A stretch of 8,137 nucleotides of DNA from Solirubrobacterales bacterium (GTDB lineage: Bacteria > Actinomycetota > Thermoleophilia > Solirubrobacterales > Solirubrobacteraceae): NCBI GenBank assembly GCA_019240015.1, contig JAFAZB010000073.1:1-8137 (forward strand), read 5' to 3'. The notes under the pieces were generated by a model. The model was not told the origin of the DNA. It saw only the letters and a program-made list of their open reading frames with translations, and searched no databases. Below, piece after piece: positions 6,094 to 8,137 of this stretch. Position numbers and translations under genes: made by a program. Position 1 is the first letter of the stretch. Each line of letters opens with the position of its first letter.

Positions 6094-7770
6094 TCATCCC
6101 ACCATGTTCCTGGCCGGCTGGCCAGCGGGGATCATCGGGTAGGTGTTCTCCTCGCGCGTCACACGTACGTCGACCAGCACCGGACCCTCCAGCGCGATCG
6201 CTTCCTGGATGTCCTTCACCAGGGTGCGCTTGTCCTCCAGCCGCAGCCCCGTCGCACCGTAGGCCCCGGCGACCTTCACGAAGTCGGGCCAGCTGCCCAT
6301 GTCCACCTGGCTGTAGCGCTTGTCCCAGAACAGCTCCTGCCACTGCCGGACCATGCCCAGGTAGCCGTTGTTCATGATGAACACCTTGATCGCGATCCCC
6401 TCCTGGGCGCAGGTCGCGAGCTCCTGCATGTTCATCTGCACAGAGCCATCGCCCGCGATGCAGATCACCGTCTCCTCCGGGCACCCAACCTTGGCTCCCA
6501 TCGCCGCGGGAAGCCCGAAACCCATCGTCCCGAGGCCCCCCGAGTTGATCCACCGGCGCGGCCGCGAGAAGTGGAAGTACTGCGCCGCCCACATCTGGTG
6601 TTGACCCACGTCGCTGGTGACGATCGCCTCGCCGCCGGTGGCCTCGTAGAGCGCCTCGATCATGTACTGCGGCTTGATCTCCGAGTCCCGCGAGTCCTCG
6701 TAGGCCAGCGGATGGCGCTCCTGCCAGGTGCCGATCCGGGCCCACCACTCCTCGAGCCGGGTGGGATCGGCCGCCAGCGCCCGGTACTCGGCGGTCAGGC
6801 GAGGCAGGATGTTCTTGGCGTCGCCGACGATCGGGATGTGCGCGGGGACGTTCTTGGAGATCTCTGCCGGATCGATGTCGATGTGGATGAACTTGGCGCG
6901 GGGGGCGAACTCCGAGAGCTTGCCGGTGATGCGGTCATCGAAGCGAGCACCGATCGCGACGATCAGATCCGCCTCGTCCATCGCGTAGTTCGCCGTGCGG
7001 GTGCCGTGCATGCCAAGCATCCCGAGCCACTGCGGGTGCGGGGCGGGAAACCCGCCCAGCCCCATCACGGTGCAGGTGACGGGGAATCTGTCCGACGTCA
7101 CGAGCTCGGTCAACTCGGCGGCGCCATCGGCGCTGATCACGCCGCCGCCGGCATAGATCACCGGCCGCCGCGCGTTCGCGAGCGCCTTCGCGGCGATCCG
7201 AATCTGCTTCTGGTTGCCGTCGGTGGTCGGCTGATAGCCGGGGAGATGGACGTCGGCGACCGGTTCGTATGGGATGTCCGCGCGGCTGAGGTCCTGTGGG
7301 ATGTCGACCACGACAGGCCCGGGACGGCCCGTGCGGGCGATGTGGAACGCCTCGTGCAGCGACCGCGGGATCTCCAGTGGGTGCTGGATCATGAAGCTGT
7401 GCTTGACGATCGGCATCGTGATCCCGATCGTGTCGGCCTCCTGGAAGCCATCGGTGCCGAGCAGCTCGGTGCGTACCTGGCCGGTCAGGAACACCACCGG
7501 GACGGAATCCATCATCGCGTCGCAGATCGGCGTGACCAGGTTCGTGGCCCCCGGGCCACTCGTTCCGAGCGCCACCCCCACCTTGCCGGTCGCCTTCGCG
7601 TAGCCCTCGGCGGCGTGTCCCCCGCCCGCCTCGTGCCGAACGAGAATGTGGCGGATGCCCGCGTCATAAAACGCGTCATAAGTGGGCAGGTTGGCGCCGC
7701 CGGGAAGGCCGAACACGACCTCGACGCCCTCCGCTTTCAGGCACTCCATCAGGGCATCCACGGCGCGCAT
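6094..7770 (-). CDS. ilvB: Acetolactate synthase, large (catalytic) subunit
   Basis: This 558-residue thiamine-diphosphate enzyme joins two pyruvates (or pyruvate and 2-oxobutyrate) in the first common step of branched-chain amino-acid synthesis. The N-terminal domain has GVEVVFGLPGGANLP (15-29), the catalytic Glu47 in VRHEAGGGHAAEGYAKATG and GTSGPGATNL (69-78). The central domain has IVAIGARFDDRITGKL (270-285). The C-terminal domain has the ThDP/metal motif GDGSVQMN (440-447) to NN (467-468), then LGMVRQWQELFW (471-482). The tail ENTYPMIPAGQPARNM fits the biosynthetic, FAD-containing type rather than the catabolic AlsS type. The usual Gln after the catalytic Glu is Ala48 here, followed by three glycines, a variation of the common RHEQ-x-A block. 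The start at 7770 fits the family's N-terminus, though its ribosome site is weak. No ilvN regulatory-subunit gene follows; the next gene on the strand is the CelD-like one. Confidence 0.95.
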   Translation of the reverse strand: MRAVDALMECLKAEGVEVVFGLPGGANLPTYDAFYDAGIRHILVRHEAGGGHAAEGYAKATGKVGVALGTSGPGATNLVTPICDAMMDSVPVVFLTGQVRTELLGTDGFQEADTIGITMPIVKHSFMIQHPLEIPRSLHEAFHIARTGRPGPVVVDIPQDLSRADIPYEPVADVHLPGYQPTTDGNQKQIRIAAKALANARRPVIYAGGGVISADGAAELTELVTSDRFPVTCTVMGLGGFPAPHPQWLGMLGMHGTRTANYAMDEADLIVAIGARFDDRITGKLSEFAPRAKFIHIDIDPAEISKNVPAHIPIVGDAKNILPRLTAEYRALAADPTRLEEWWARIGTWQERHPLAYEDSRDSEIKPQYMIEALYEATGGEAIVTSDVGQHQMWAAQYFHFSRPRRWINSGGLGTMGFGLPAAMGAKVGCPEETVICIAGDGSVQMNMQELATCAQEGIAIKVFIMNNGYLGMVRQWQELFWDKRYSQVDMGSWPDFVKVAGAYGATGLRLEDKRTLVKDIQEAIALEGPVLVDVRVTREENTYPMIPAGQPARNMVG

Positions 7771-7919
7771 CGCCCCCGATGCTACTGATTTGCGAGTGGG
7801 CGCACCCGTCGCTGGCGGGGAGGATTCTCGCGCCCAAGGTGCACAACTCGGGGCCTCAGCGTGTTTGTTATCCGGCTGAGCGGTAATTTGGTAGTTCAGG
7901 CACTTTCGGGCGCACGAAC
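7771..7919. promoter_or_regulatory. Divergent intergenic region between ilvB and acpS
   Basis: This is the only sizeable non-coding gap in the window and must hold the start signals of both flanking genes unless transcription enters from outside. The part nearest acpS (about 7861-7900) is visibly richer in A+T than its surroundings. It contains TTGTTA (7865-7870) and a TAATTT hexamer (7884-7889), but their spacing does not make a good sigma-70 pair, so no exact promoter is called. No T-box, attenuator hairpin series or branched-chain-rich leader peptide was recognised upstream of ilvB. Confidence 0.45.
7855..7880. repeat. Inverted repeat CTCAGC-N14-GCTGAG in the divergent intergenic region
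   Basis: CTCAGC (7855-7860) and GCTGAG (7875-7880) are perfect reverse complements separated by 14 nt, a spacing compatible with a dimeric regulator contacting two half-sites. The right arm also sits in a smaller CCG-GCTGAG-CGG symmetry. Six-base arms can arise by chance, so an operator role is only a suggestion. Confidence 0.3.
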
Positions 7920-8137
7920 ATGTCTATCCGAGTCGGTATCGACCTGGTGTCGGCGGACGACATCAAAGATTCGCTCAGCACGCACGGTGAGCACTATCTT
8001 CGGCGGGTTTTCAGCGATCGGGAGCTTGCGGACTCCAGCCGGGGCGCAGGGCTCGATCCTCAGCGACTGGCGGCGCGCTTCGCCGCCAAGGAGGCTACCT
8101 TCAAAGTTCTGCGCCCTGGCGACGATCCGCTGGGCTG
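7920..8137 (+). CDS. acpS: Holo-ACP synthase (AcpS-type phosphopantetheinyl transferase), N-terminal part
   Basis: The first 72 codons are present and the gene runs off the window. AcpS moves the phosphopantetheine arm of coenzyme A to the serine of an acyl carrier protein. VGIDLVSADDI (5-15) contains the conserved metal-binding Asp8. YLRRVFSDREL (26-36) matches the family's F-(T/S)-x-x-E-L block, and RLAARFAAKEATFKVL (49-64) carries the KEA motif with Glu58, the second metal ligand. Spacing between Asp8 and Glu58 matches characterised AcpS proteins. The residues after KEA (TFKVL rather than the common VLKAL) and the following RPGDDPLG are somewhat divergent, which might mean a specialised enzyme. 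The ATG at 7920 is the natural start, since GIDLV normally falls 5-10 residues in; no strong ribosome site is seen. It is divergent from ilvB. Confidence 0.88.
   Translation, partial: MSIRVGIDLVSADDIKDSLSTHGEHYLRRVFSDRELADSSRGAGLDPQRLAARFAAKEATFKVLRPGDDPLG

Noticed and set aside
5566..7788. A 740-codon open frame on the + strand antisense to ilvB and the CelD-like gene
   Set aside because: It mirrors codons of two strongly supported - strand genes, crosses the gap between them, is rich in Arg, His, Pro and Gly, and shows no recognisable domain. Long antisense frames are expected in GC-rich DNA.
1..8137. CRISPR array, tRNA, rRNA, insertion sequence or attachment site
   Set aside because: No regularly spaced direct repeats, tRNA-like clover-leaf segments, transposase frame or terminal inverted repeats were seen; nearly every base belongs to a protein gene.

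Overview
This is a GC-rich bacterial window of about 8.1 kb, densely packed with genes and using GTG and TTG starts freely. It carries a biosynthetic acetolactate synthase beside a holo-ACP synthase. Base composition and gene style suggest a high-GC actinomycetote-like organism, possibly of the Thermoleophilia type. That placement is an impression from protein style and has not been tested phylogenetically.

Left part (1-4909, + strand): a tightly coupled run of five genes that looks like a small NRPS-like natural-product or modification operon. In order it holds the C-terminal end of an SsuD/luciferase-like (LLM) flavin monooxygenase, a stand-alone amino-acid adenylation domain, a stand-alone carrier protein, a long GNAT-type protein and a NodU/CmcH-family carbamoyltransferase. 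Three of the four junctions are 4-nt stop/start overlaps (TTGA, GTGA, ATGA); the fourth has stop and start directly abutting (TAG-GTG). The simplest reading is that the adenylation enzyme loads an amino (or similar) acid onto the carrier protein. The flavin enzyme could then oxidise it, the GNAT protein could acylate it or transfer the loaded acyl group, and the carbamoyltransferase could add a carbamoyl group. The loading steps follow from family knowledge; the order and the product are inference.

Middle and right part (4913-7770, - strand): a CelD/BcsL-type (Acetyltransf_6) acyltransferase gene ends 3 bp from the end of the carbamoyltransferase gene, convergent with it. Upstream of it on the same strand, 53 bp away, is a complete acetolactate synthase large subunit gene (ilvB). 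No ilvN small-subunit gene follows ilvB within the window.

Right edge (7771-8137): a 149-bp divergent intergenic region with a short A+T-richer patch and an inverted repeat, then the first 72 codons of acpS on the + strand, cut by the window end. An AcpS-type phosphopantetheinyl transferase a few kb from an orphan carrier protein is notable, because it is the class of enzyme that would activate that carrier. No tRNA, rRNA, CRISPR array or insertion sequence was recognised, and no stretch longer than 300 bases lacks a gene.
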